A stretch of DNA of 25,515 nt from Paraeggerthella sp964369725 (lineage in GTDB: Bacteria > Actinomycetota > Coriobacteriia > Coriobacteriales > Eggerthellaceae), in the NCBI GenBank assembly GCA_964369725.1, contig CAYJGC010000019.1, positions 1 to 25,515 of the forward strand. Reading direction: 5' to 3'. The notes below the pieces were generated by a model. That model saw nothing but the letters and a program-made list of their open reading frames with translations. It did not search any database and had not been told where the DNA came from. A program made the translations under genes and the position numbers. This document shows, piece by piece, positions 6,749-14,012 of this stretch (the stretch's first letter is position 1; each line of letters begins with the position of its first letter).

Positions 6749-6967
6749 TTATTTAGGAGCACCAGGAGCTTTGGGTGCGCCAGGAGCTGCAGGTGCGCCA
6801 GGAGCTGCAGGAGCTGCAGGTGCGCCAGCCTCTTCCTGATACTTAGTTAAATCACACTTACAGAAAGGACAGTTCTTCAAAATGATGCCACCCATGGTTT
6901 GAATGGTCTTTCCGCACTCTGGGCATGCATTGCTGCCGGCAGATGCATCAGCAGGTCTGAAACACAT
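6749..6967 (-). CDS. Zinc-ribbon protein with Gly-Ala-Pro repeat tail
   Basis: A 72-residue protein. After MCFRPADASAG comes a zinc ribbon with a CPEC pair (residues 15-18) and a CPFC pair (33-36) plus a further C38, then from about residue 47 a low-complexity tail made of APAAPGAP-type units up to the end. The ribbon probably binds Zn2+ (or Fe as a rubredoxin-like centre); the tail is likely extended and disordered. Similar MCFRP-type proteins accompany molybdopterin oxidoreductase genes in Eggerthella-type genomes (from memory). The ATG at 6967 has GGAGG six bases upstream. It is the first gene of the locus, 173 bases before the large subunit, and its transcript would start in the divergent region shared with the LuxR gene. 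The role is unknown; scaffold or maturation factor are guesses. Confidence 0.78.
   Translation of the reverse strand: MCFRPADASAGSNACPECGKTIQTMGGIILKNCPFCKCDLTKYQEEAGAPAAPAAPGAPAAPGAPKAPGAPK
6755..6832. repeat. Short in-gene repeats encoding the Gly-Ala-Pro tail
   Basis: Units of the type CAGGAGCTGCAGGTGCGC recur in tandem with variations and encode the Ala-Pro-Gly tail of the zinc-ribbon protein. The near-identity of neighbouring units at the DNA level suggests copy number changes by slippage or recombination. Confidence 0.7.
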
Positions 6968-7363
6968 GTATATCCTCCAACTCTCGTGTCTTCAGTCAGC
7001 CTTGCTTGCGATGAAGCTTTGCTGACCCTTTTGCCTCGCCGAACGTTTTCGACAGAGAGCACTTTAAGGAATGATTGCGGGATTACCATCAAATCATGGG
7101 AATGCTTTTGAATATTTTGCCGTCGTACTGCGGGTATGATTTCCCTCGTACTGCTAATACCTCTCTGGGTAAAATCGCAGGTCAACTCATTTCGATGAAA
7201 TTGACGCTTTTATTTTATTTCTTGCCGAAAATAGCACTCTTATTTAGAATGAAGGTCGAGGGGAATTTGAATATTTTTTGTTTCATATACAGAGTTTGAT
7301 TTGATATTCAAAACATTTATAAGATATTTCAATAAACGACCGACACAGAAAATGAGGCTTTAT
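6968..7363. promoter_or_regulatory. Divergent regulatory region between molybdoenzyme locus and LuxR gene
   Basis: 396 bases without a supportable gene. It contains a 9-base direct repeat TCGTACTGC at 7123-7131 and 7146-7154, 23 bases apart (about two helical turns), and an inverted GGTAT (7133-7137) / ATACC (7157-7161) pair interleaved with it. TCGTACT and ATACC words recur upstream of the transporter at 9219 and in the 1336-1720 gap. This is the best candidate for binding by the adjacent LuxR regulator. The right end is very AT-rich and holds the putative regulator promoter. Confidence 0.5.
7296..7323 (+). promoter_or_regulatory. Putative promoter of the LuxR gene
   Basis: TTGATT (7296-7301) and TATAAG (7318-7323) are separated by 16 bases in an AT-rich stretch. 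Transcription would start near 7330, about 35 bases before the ATG at 7364. A start there would exclude a TTG start codon at 7301, in agreement with the ribosome binding site evidence. Confidence 0.45.
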
Positions 7364-9040
7364 ATGGGGTCAGAGTTTCCAAGCATCAGCATTACCGTAA
7401 GTCGTGATAAAGATTCTGGCTCTCAAGCTCAACTCAGTGAATTATCTATAGGTTTTGGACTGCTACATGCATGGATCTATGCATCTATGTTTGGCATGCC
7501 CGCTATTTTCAAACCTTCATCAATAATGCTTCTTGAGGGCTCTACGGGAGAAGGTCTCTCCCTTGCTTTTGTAACTTCAATCATTTGCTTCTCAGGAATG
7601 CTACTATTTGCGGGAATAACCGATCAAAGATTTATAAAACATTACACTTCGAGAAAACTTATGGTGTTAGCAGCTATTGCGACATCAATCGGAACATTGT
7701 TTCTTTTTGCCGCATCGCTTCCTGGATTTCCTGGCGCAGTGGCAAATATATTCGCTGGAGTCACTACTGGCGTAGGATCTGCCTTACTTATGCTGTTCTG
7801 GGGCGTTGCTTATGCACGAAACAGCTGTCCCAGCATCGTCTTAAACGCAGCCGTAGCCGTGGTTATCGCTGTTGCCATCTATTCAGCTTTATTACATATT
7901 ATTCCCTTTCCCTTTTCAGGAATTCTTGCTGCTTGTTTACCCGTATTTCAACTGCCTTTTCTTTGGAAGCTTACTCCTATTAGCTATATATTACGGCACG
8001 CTATTCCCATTTTTAATCCTCTACCTATAAAGAAGAGATTCTTTGCTATTAGATTTGTATTACCAATTTTTCTATTTGGATATGCCATTGGTGTATATCG
8101 GTCAGTATCTGCCCAGTTTATTCTTCCTTCGGCAGACCTTACGGTACAACTCCTCGTGCTTTTTGCCGGCGGCGCTGCAACAATAGTACTGCTATTCTCC
8201 GCTTTTATTTTTGATAGTCGCGGCCATTGGGACTCCTTGTTTCGTGTCTTGCTCCCTATAATTGCCGCCATGTTGTTATTCTTTCCCTCTTCAAACAATG
8301 ACATAACCTCCACTCCATCTCTTATGTTACTCCTAGGATTTATGTGCTTTGAAGGCATGATGTGGATCTTCTTTGGGCAAATTTGTCAGGAATTCCGCCT
8401 CTCCCCCATTCTCGTATTTGGAATCGGAAGAGGCTGTCTCGCCCTCGGCTCTCTATTTGGCTCTGCACTTGTTATCGATCCCCAAGTCTTAAACGCCTTC
8501 TCTTTTATCAATTCTGAAGGTACGTTTGCCATTCTAGTAATGCTGATAGCATATGCATGGTTACCACCAGTTCGCTATATTAAGAGAATCGCAAGAAAGA
8601 GCCTCATTAACACGGACGCTGAAGGTATTATCGAAATCAATGAAGAAGCTCAACGTATCACTTTCAAAAATGAAGAGCTTGAAGCCTCAGCCAAAGGTGA
8701 GAACTTAGAGAAACGCTCTACTGAAGACAGCAAAAAGGAATCTGAGGAAGCTTCAACTCAAGATACGGAAGCTGAGAAGCTTAAAAAGAGTGGACGCTTT
8801 AGATTACAATGCGAGATTATCGCAAATCGTTACCTTCTTTCTCGAAGAGAAGAAGAGGTTCTCTTTTTATTAGCCAAGGGATTCAACGCTGCCATTATTC
8901 AAGATAAATTGTACATATCCAAAAGCACCGCGAAAACACATATTGCTCATATTTATCGCAAGCTAGACATTCACAACCAACATGAGCTTATTGTAATGGT
9001 TGAAGAAGCTCAAAACGAGCTCAAAAATGAAGGCAACTAG
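7364..9040 (+). CDS. LuxR-family regulator with multi-spanning membrane domain
   Basis: A 558-residue protein. Residues up to about 410 hold roughly a dozen hydrophobic segments in an MFS-like arrangement (from LSIGFGLLHAWIYASMFG through FAILVMLIAYAWLPP). A charged, probably coiled linker follows, rich in Glu, Lys and Ser. The C-terminus is a LuxR/FixJ-type helix-turn-helix: LSRREEEVLFLLAKGF, IIQDKLYISKSTAKTHIAHI, YRKLDIHNQHEL. Such membrane-anchored LuxR proteins are typical of Eggerthellaceae and often sit next to molybdoenzyme genes, where they are thought to sense the substrate (established for some catechol dehydroxylase loci, from memory). The ATG at 7364 is chosen for TGAGG six bases upstream; 7352 and the TTG at 7301 lack a good site. 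It is divergent from the molybdoenzyme locus and is followed at 178 bases by the transporter, both likely targets. Confidence 0.9.
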   Translation: MGSEFPSISITVSRDKDSGSQAQLSELSIGFGLLHAWIYASMFGMPAIFKPSSIMLLEGSTGEGLSLAFVTSIICFSGMLLFAGITDQRFIKHYTSRKLMVLAAIATSIGTLFLFAASLPGFPGAVANIFAGVTTGVGSALLMLFWGVAYARNSCPSIVLNAAVAVVIAVAIYSALLHIIPFPFSGILAACLPVFQLPFLWKLTPISYILRHAIPIFNPLPIKKRFFAIRFVLPIFLFGYAIGVYRSVSAQFILPSADLTVQLLVLFAGGAATIVLLFSAFIFDSRGHWDSLFRVLLPIIAAMLLFFPSSNNDITSTPSLMLLLGFMCFEGMMWIFFGQICQEFRLSPILVFGIGRGCLALGSLFGSALVIDPQVLNAFSFINSEGTFAILVMLIAYAWLPPVRYIKRIARKSLINTDAEGIIEINEEAQRITFKNEELEASAKGENLEKRSTEDSKKESEEASTQDTEAEKLKKSGRFRLQCEIIANRYLLSRREEEVLFLLAKGFNAAIIQDKLYISKSTAKTHIAHIYRKLDIHNQHELIVMVEEAQNELKNEGN

Positions 9041-9218
9041 CTCGTGAGCTGCGTATAGTTGTACTAACCACTTCCCGAAATCAACCTTGTTAGTATGACG
9101 CTTACCGCTTAAAACATACCACTGATATGAGGATGATACCCCCGACTTTTCGTACTCTACGTCCTAATGTGCGTCGAGCAAACGCGATGCATCCAACGTA
9201 GTGAGAAAGGGGATTAAG
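9041..9218. promoter_or_regulatory. Intergenic region upstream of the aromatic-acid-type transporter
   Basis: 178 bases. A direct repeat of (C/G)ATACC at 9115-9120 and 9135-9140, 20 bases apart, is followed by TCGTACT at 9150-9156. The same two words occur in the divergent region at 7123-7161. No confident -35/-10 pair and no clear terminator for the regulator gene are visible, so read-through from the regulator is possible. Confidence 0.4.
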
Positions 9219-10910
9219 GTGGACAAAAAAGAATTTACCATTTCGGAGGTGATAGACTCCATTGGCATCAGTAAGCATACGTGGCTCGTATTTGCTTTGC
9301 TGGGCCTTGCAATGATTTTCGATGGTTATGATTTCATGATCGTCAACTCTACCAACATTTTTATTGCACGAACGTTTTGGCCTGAAACGGCTAACCCGGG
9401 CGCTTTAATGGGATCGCTTACCACGTGGGGATTACTTGGTATGGTAATCGGTGGCGCGATAGGCGGCATCCTGTCAGACAAGCTCGGACGCAAGAAGACC
9501 CTTATTTTGGCAGTAATGTTTTACGGTTTTTTCACTCTGCCTCAAGCCTTTGCGAATGACCTCGCTTTCTTTGCTGCCTTCCGTCTGATCGCTGGTCTTG
9601 GCGTTGGCTCTTGCATTCCTATCGTTACAACTACCTTTTCAGAAAGTATGCCGTCGAATCGTCGCGGCGTCTTCGTGACTGCTGGTATGGCATTTATGGT
9701 ACTTGGTTGGGTATTAGCGGGTCTCATAGCTATCCCTATTTGCAACGCCGCTACGCCTTTGCTCGGTAGTTTCACCAATGAGATTGTATATACCCTTGCA
9801 GACGGCAGTACCGCAAGCATGTACACCAACTGGCGCATCTGCTACCTTATAGGCGCTCTACCCGTTATTTATGGCTTCATTCTTATTTTTGTTATGCACG
9901 AAACACCTCATTGGTACGCCAATGCGGGTCGCAAAGAAGAAGCTTGTCGTCGTCTGAGCGAAATTGAACAAGCAACGCGTCATACCTCTCATACGTATGA
10001 CCCTGCGTTGTTGGTTGTTCCTCCAAAGCCTGCTAAGACTACGCCGAGTGTATTGTTTTCAAACAAGTATATTGTTGCTACCTGTGCTATTTGGGCAACT
10101 TATTTTGTCGGTCAATTCTGCGTATATGGCATGAACACCTGGCTCCCTAGCTGGTTTACCGGAATTGGCTATTCTGCTGAAGAGGCTGTTGCTCTGCAGA
10201 CTTGGAATAACGCAGCTGCTATCGCTTCAAATATCTTAGTAGGTATTGTTGCTGACAAAGTAGGACGAAAGCGTAATCTACTCTTTTCATGGCTGTTCTG
10301 CATCGTCGCAATCGTTTTGTGTTCGATATTTGTTGTACCCAACAGCTTTGTGCTCTGTATAGGTCTTATGCTTCTCTTTGGCTTTGCCCTCAACTATGCC
10401 ATTACGGCAATTCAGCCTCTTATGCCAGAAAGCTACCCCACTGCTATTCGCAATACCGGCACATCTTGGTGTCAGGCGTTTGCTCGCTTTGGCGGCTCAG
10501 CCTCTTCTATCGTATTAGGCGGTATCGCATCGATGGCATTCTTCCAAACAGCCACCGGTGGAACTAATTGGAATTCCGTGGTTCTTGTACTAATCATTCC
10601 GTTTGCTCTTGGCTTTATCTGCACCGCCCTGTTTGTTCGCGAAACAGGAGGCAAGTCAATTGATGAACTTGGTACTGCCGAAGGCGAAGCAGCGCTTCTT
10701 GAGACAGGCAAGACACCTTTCATCGTAATGCTTTTGATTGTTGTTATTCTTGCCGCTCTTTGTATTGTTTGCCCACTTGCTGTGCCTAATTGGTCAAGTC
10801 AGCCTTATGCATTGCCTCTTATGGCAATTGGACTACTCTTGCCCTTTGTATACTTCTTCCTCTTTGGTGGAGCTCAGATAGCAAGAGATAAAACAAAGAG
10901 TGCAGCTTAA
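9219..10910 (+). CDS. MFS transporter, aromatic acid:H+ symporter (AAHS)-like
   Basis: A 563-residue membrane transporter. The first helix region has the FDGYDFMIVNSTN pattern close to the DGYD signature of the AAHS family, which imports aromatic acids with protons. The MFS motif A appears twice, as GGILSDKLGRKKTL in the N-half and GIVADKVGRKRNLL in the C-half. It is longer than the usual 440-460 residues of AAHS: a long loop lies at residues of about 195-215 and two extra hydrophobic segments at the C-terminus (FIVMLLIVVILAALCIV and LPLMAIGLLLPFVYFFLF), suggesting 14 helices. The GTG at 9219 is preferred over 9201 because AAAGGGG lies six bases upstream. The neighbouring regulator and molybdoenzyme suggest that it imports the enzyme's substrate (inference). 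Substrate class is moderately supported; MFS membership is certain. Confidence 0.87.
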   Translation: MDKKEFTISEVIDSIGISKHTWLVFALLGLAMIFDGYDFMIVNSTNIFIARTFWPETANPGALMGSLTTWGLLGMVIGGAIGGILSDKLGRKKTLILAVMFYGFFTLPQAFANDLAFFAAFRLIAGLGVGSCIPIVTTTFSESMPSNRRGVFVTAGMAFMVLGWVLAGLIAIPICNAATPLLGSFTNEIVYTLADGSTASMYTNWRICYLIGALPVIYGFILIFVMHETPHWYANAGRKEEACRRLSEIEQATRHTSHTYDPALLVVPPKPAKTTPSVLFSNKYIVATCAIWATYFVGQFCVYGMNTWLPSWFTGIGYSAEEAVALQTWNNAAAIASNILVGIVADKVGRKRNLLFSWLFCIVAIVLCSIFVVPNSFVLCIGLMLLFGFALNYAITAIQPLMPESYPTAIRNTGTSWCQAFARFGGSASSIVLGGIASMAFFQTATGGTNWNSVVLVLIIPFALGFICTALFVRETGGKSIDELGTAEGEAALLETGKTPFIVMLLIVVILAALCIVCPLAVPNWSSQPYALPLMAIGLLLPFVYFFLFGGAQIARDKTKSAA

Positions 10911-10929
10911 CCATTTATCTTAGTAAAAC

Positions 10930-10944
10930 AAGCCTTTCAGGCTT
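10930..10944 (+). other. Small hairpin after the transporter gene
   Basis: AAGCCT / AGGCTT arms around a 3-base loop, 20 bases after the transporter stop. It has no T run and lies just before the strong terminator; it is probably an accessory hairpin. Confidence 0.4.
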
Positions 10945-10957
10945 ATGCGAAGTAAAC

Positions 10958-10993
10958 AAACCCCCGCAGTTCAAATGCTACTGCGGGGGTTTT
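10958..10993. terminator. Strong bidirectional intrinsic terminator
   Basis: Perfect 13-base arms AAACCCCCGCAGT (10958-10970) and its complement (10980-10992) around a 9-base loop, with TTTT at 10990-10993 on the plus strand and TTTGTTT on the minus strand. It separates the plus-strand transporter gene from the convergent seven-gene operon. Confidence 0.9.
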
Positions 10994-11028
10994 CTCTGCC
11001 GTGACCTTTTGACTTTATTCTTAGTAAC

Positions 11029-11055
11029 TTAGTAGGCTTAGTAGGCTTAGTAGGC
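11029..11055. repeat. Three tandem copies of a 9-base unit
   Basis: TTAGTAGGC is repeated three times without gap (11029-11037, 11038-11046, 11047-11055), preceded by a degenerate copy TTAGTAAC. It lies in the untranslated gap between the terminator and the end of the seven-gene operon. It looks like a slippage product; no function is evident. Confidence 0.8.
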
Positions 11056-11113
11056 CAAAATCTTATTCTTTGCTTGCATAAGCCCCTGAGGAGCCTCTAT
11101 TAGGCCTTATTGA

Positions 11114-12454
11114 CTAGGACAACTGATAGCATACCCATTCGCCATATTCGCCGCTCCACATAGATTCTAAATTAGCAAAGACCTCTTCCCAATTGAATGA
11201 CATACCAAATGAAAGCTCAAGGTAATTAATATGTTTAGGTAGTTCTGCGGAGTTATCTTCTACAAAACACCCAGCATCAGCAGAAATATTCCTATCCTTT
11301 GCTGCCGGCGCTCCTGCACGCTCATACGCAGCAAGAGTATAACTACAGGTAGGACAGTTGGTCACAATAACCTCGGTACCTTGAGGAGCCATATCAAACA
11401 CTCGCTGGACGCGTCGATCGCAAATAGCTTGATCGACAAGAGACACGGCACCGCCTGCTCCACAACAAAGCGCTTGAGTACCCGCACACGACATTTCTTT
11501 TACCTTTGCGTTGCTGAGAAGCATGCGTAGAGGCTTCCCAAACGCTCCGGCCCGGTCGTTACAAGAATCAAATACACTGCATTGGCTATTTGCAAGTATT
11601 TCAGCATCTAATAGCATACCTGCATCTAGTAATATCTGGGGTAATGCTAAAAATTCAAGCTGAGATGCCACTTCAACCGAGCGCAGCTCTTCAGCGCATC
11701 CTGGACATACGCACACCACACGCTTAATGCCCGCAGCAAGTGCCTCGTGCACAATTCGCTCGCGAAAGGCTTGTGCTCTATCTGCTAGCCCCGCAGTCTT
11801 AAGGGGGCTACCACAACATTCTTCTGAAATAACCGCGTTAAATCCTAGCTCACCTAGCTTAGCGTACACGGCACGCGTAATATGTGGAGCATAGCTTACC
11901 AAGGGGCAACCAGGAAAAAAGAGGGTATCGGCGAGATTTTCTGCACAAGACTCTTCACAATCATCCTTACGTATTGCAAGATCTCCTACATGAGGAATGT
12001 CGGGGTACGCTACTCCATACACAGCGCGATATACCGAGAAAATATGCCACTCTTTATCTACCTGTGTAGATTCAAATCCTTGCGAAGTTACCACACCTGC
12101 CAAAGTAAAAAGCTCTCGAATGGCAGAAAACACCTGATCGGCCTTGACCAGACGCGGACACGAAGCGGTACAAAAAGCACACAGACAACAGCGGCGCACC
12201 GCGAAAACAAAAGCAGGATTATCATAAGCAAAGGTAGCAACGTTTTGCAAAGCACAAGCCGCTTGCTCCGGACTTATTAGATCAAGCGGCTGAAAATTAG
12301 AATCGTACGTAGTTGCTACCATGTATCGTACTATGTTGCCTACCGTAAGATTACCTACATCCTTTAGCACTTCACAGCGAAAGACACAGTCACCGCAGCC
12401 ATTGCAGCCCAAACGAGCATTTTGAAGTGTCTCGTACGCTGATGCAATAGTCAT
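11114..12454 (-). CDS. HdrD/GlpC-like Fe-S oxidoreductase (ferredoxin plus two CCG domains)
   Basis: A 446-residue cytoplasmic electron carrier. At the N-terminus are two [4Fe-4S] motifs: C17-C20-C23-C27 (CNGCGDCVFRC) and C89-C92-C95-C99 (CLCAFCTASCP). Two cysteine-rich CCG domains follow: the first has FFPGC, EECCGSP and VCPGC; the second has DSCND, LCCGAGG and NCPTC. This is the build of GlpC and of heterodisulfide reductase subunit D-type proteins, which pass electrons between ferredoxin or quinone-type partners and a catalytic unit through the CCG-bound cluster. It is the last gene of the seven-gene operon and begins with an AGGTGA site seven bases before its ATG. A second CCG protein opens the same operon, so together they probably form the redox partner of the molybdoenzyme encoded between them (inference). 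Confidence 0.85.
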   Translation of the reverse strand: MTIASAYETLQNARLGCNGCGDCVFRCEVLKDVGNLTVGNIVRYMVATTYDSNFQPLDLISPEQAACALQNVATFAYDNPAFVFAVRRCCLCAFCTASCPRLVKADQVFSAIRELFTLAGVVTSQGFESTQVDKEWHIFSVYRAVYGVAYPDIPHVGDLAIRKDDCEESCAENLADTLFFPGCPLVSYAPHITRAVYAKLGELGFNAVISEECCGSPLKTAGLADRAQAFRERIVHEALAAGIKRVVCVCPGCAEELRSVEVASQLEFLALPQILLDAGMLLDAEILANSQCSVFDSCNDRAGAFGKPLRMLLSNAKVKEMSCAGTQALCCGAGGAVSLVDQAICDRRVQRVFDMAPQGTEVIVTNCPTCSYTLAAYERAGAPAAKDRNISADAGCFVEDNSAELPKHINYLELSFGMSFNWEEVFANLESMWSGEYGEWVCYQLS

Positions 12455-12525
12455 AGTAATTTCACCTAATAAATTTCTCTTCGATTGCGCGCTCGTTCTG
12501 CAAGGCGCTTGCCCGACAACTCCAC

Positions 12526-12981
12526 TTACCCAGCTGTTCCGTATTCTGGATATGCCAAGATTGCTTTCATGGGTGAAGGATTACACTCTTCTCGCATTTC
12601 ACATTCGTCACACTCTGCAGCTACTTCTGACTTGATCTCATCCCATTCACACGATTCATAGCCGAGCGCTTCATAGAAATGCAAACTGCTGCCCCGCGAT
12701 ACCAAACGCACTTCACCATAACGTTTCAAGGCATCATTCATAAGAGCCCGACCTACGCCAAAACGACGCCACGTACTGTATACCACTACAGGATTAATAT
12801 GACATACGCCACTATCATCAAACACGAGGCGCATAAATCCCACCACTTCGCCATCTTCATTAAGTGCCACACGCACGGTATCGCCTTTCTCGACAACACC
12901 AAACCCTTCTGAATGACTCAGGCAGTTAATGGCCTCAAGGTTGGAAGGGTGGGCATCATGTAAGGTAAATAATTCATACAT
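12526..12981 (-). CDS. GNAT-family N-acetyltransferase with C-terminal Cys cluster
   Basis: A 151-residue GNAT protein. The acetyl-CoA binding motif A is WRRFGVGRALMNDAL (RRFGVG at 72-77), preceded by the beta-4 strand VCHINPVVVYS and followed by SLHFYEALGYE, the usual end of the fold. It would transfer an acyl group from acyl-CoA to an amine on an unknown substrate. After the domain there is an extra acidic tail with C124, C127 and C133 (CDECEMREEC), a cluster that could bind metal and is not part of the GNAT fold. A ribosome binding site AAGGAAG lies ten bases upstream of the ATG at 12981, 15 bases after the stop of the ferredoxin-DUF169 gene. Its position inside the operon suggests that it modifies the operon's product, cofactor or enzyme (inference). 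Confidence 0.83.
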   Translation of the reverse strand: MYELFTLHDAHPSNLEAINCLSHSEGFGVVEKGDTVRVALNEDGEVVGFMRLVFDDSGVCHINPVVVYSTWRRFGVGRALMNDALKRYGEVRLVSRGSSLHFYEALGYESCEWDEIKSEVAAECDECEMREECNPSPMKAILAYPEYGTAG

Positions 12982-12996
12982 AGCGTTTTGACTTCC

Positions 12997-13992
12997 TTAA
13001 ACAACCGGCAAATAAATCTTATTACGAGATTGAGGGATAGCTTTTTTCCCCAATTCACGCAAACCTTTTATAGTATCTTTCATGAGAGACACAGGGATAC
13101 CCATCATCATCATGTCGTCACCAACATCAGTTGATGCACGACAACCATAGCAGCCAAAAGATATGTTTAGCTGGCCACTGGTATGAGGCAAGAGCGTGGT
13201 TTCAACACACTGAGCATTGTAGCCACTGGCATGAAAATCATGTCGATGGCCTGTGTAGTATGAGGTTGCCATACTCAACCACATCACTTGCTCAGGCTGT
13301 GCAATAACAGCAATCACATCAGGGTCGCATTTTGCCTCAGCTAAAGGAGTCGTAACCGTTGCAGCCACGCTACGCTCAGGCAAGCAAGGACGCTCTCCTA
13401 CCATACGTTTTGCTGCTTCAACAGAATCAAGCTTATGGAACAATACATAGAGCTCACCGCTGGCAAGCTTGGCAGGAATACCAGTGAGACCTAAAATTGC
13501 AGTACCGTCGGGACATGCATGACGATTAGCAGGCAACATGAGCGAGCGACCACGTCGTGCCGCCATGAGCGACTGACAATAGCGCATGCGCTCGGGAGGT
13601 ACAGGTACATCGGGCAGTGGATCGCCCGCTTTAATGAGCGAAATTGCCACCGGGTTCCAGCGCAGACCAAGCACTTCGCGCAAGGCGTCAGACCATTCGC
13701 GATACAGTGCCACCTTATCTGCTGGCAATGGATCCGCTTGAGGATAGTCACTGCTTTGCATGCGAGCCTCTTCGGTAGCCTCAATGCGAATAGCATGCTG
13801 AGGACACTGTCCGACGCACGTTTCACATCCCCAACAATCTTGCGCTCTAACAGCTTGAGGACCTTCTTCCATCTCAAAAACTTCTACGGGGCAAAAAGCC
13901 TCACACAAACCGCATTCATCACATAGCTCACGATTTATATGTACGTAGTAGCTAACCTTAGGTTGACCCGTATTTTCTACTTCAAATTGCAT
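12997..13992 (-). CDS. 2[4Fe-4S] ferredoxin-DUF169 fusion protein
   Basis: A 331-residue protein. The N-terminal 70 residues are a classic bacterial-type 2[4Fe-4S] ferredoxin: C24-C27-C30-C34 followed by Pro, and C53-C56-C59-C63 followed by Pro. Residues of about 95-325 form a DUF169 domain, recognisable from WNPVAISLI, the RYCQSLMAARRG segment, then HACPDGTAILGL and the closing FGCYGCR region, with several more cysteines that may bind another cofactor. DUF169 proteins have no settled biochemical role. The ATG at 13992 is chosen because AAAGGGG lies five bases upstream; the longer open frame would need a TTG at 14019 overlapping the upstream gene. It follows the radical SAM gene by 20 bases and could feed it electrons (inference). 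Confidence 0.85.
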   Translation of the reverse strand: MQFEVENTGQPKVSYYVHINRELCDECGLCEAFCPVEVFEMEEGPQAVRAQDCWGCETCVGQCPQHAIRIEATEEARMQSSDYPQADPLPADKVALYREWSDALREVLGLRWNPVAISLIKAGDPLPDVPVPPERMRYCQSLMAARRGRSLMLPANRHACPDGTAILGLTGIPAKLASGELYVLFHKLDSVEAAKRMVGERPCLPERSVAATVTTPLAEAKCDPDVIAVIAQPEQVMWLSMATSYYTGHRHDFHASGYNAQCVETTLLPHTSGQLNISFGCYGCRASTDVGDDMMMMGIPVSLMKDTIKGLRELGKKAIPQSRNKIYLPVV

Positions 13993-14012
13993 GTTTTCCC
14001 CTTTGCTCATCT

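Noticed and set aside
6755..6832. Repeat array that might be taken for a CRISPR
   Set aside because: Units are short, contiguous and in frame, and encode the Gly-Ala-Pro tail; there are no spacers and no cas genes.
7301..7363. TTG start for the LuxR regulator at 7301
   Set aside because: No ribosome binding site; a plausible -10 box lies downstream of it at 7318-7323, and the ATG at 7364 has TGAGG at good spacing.
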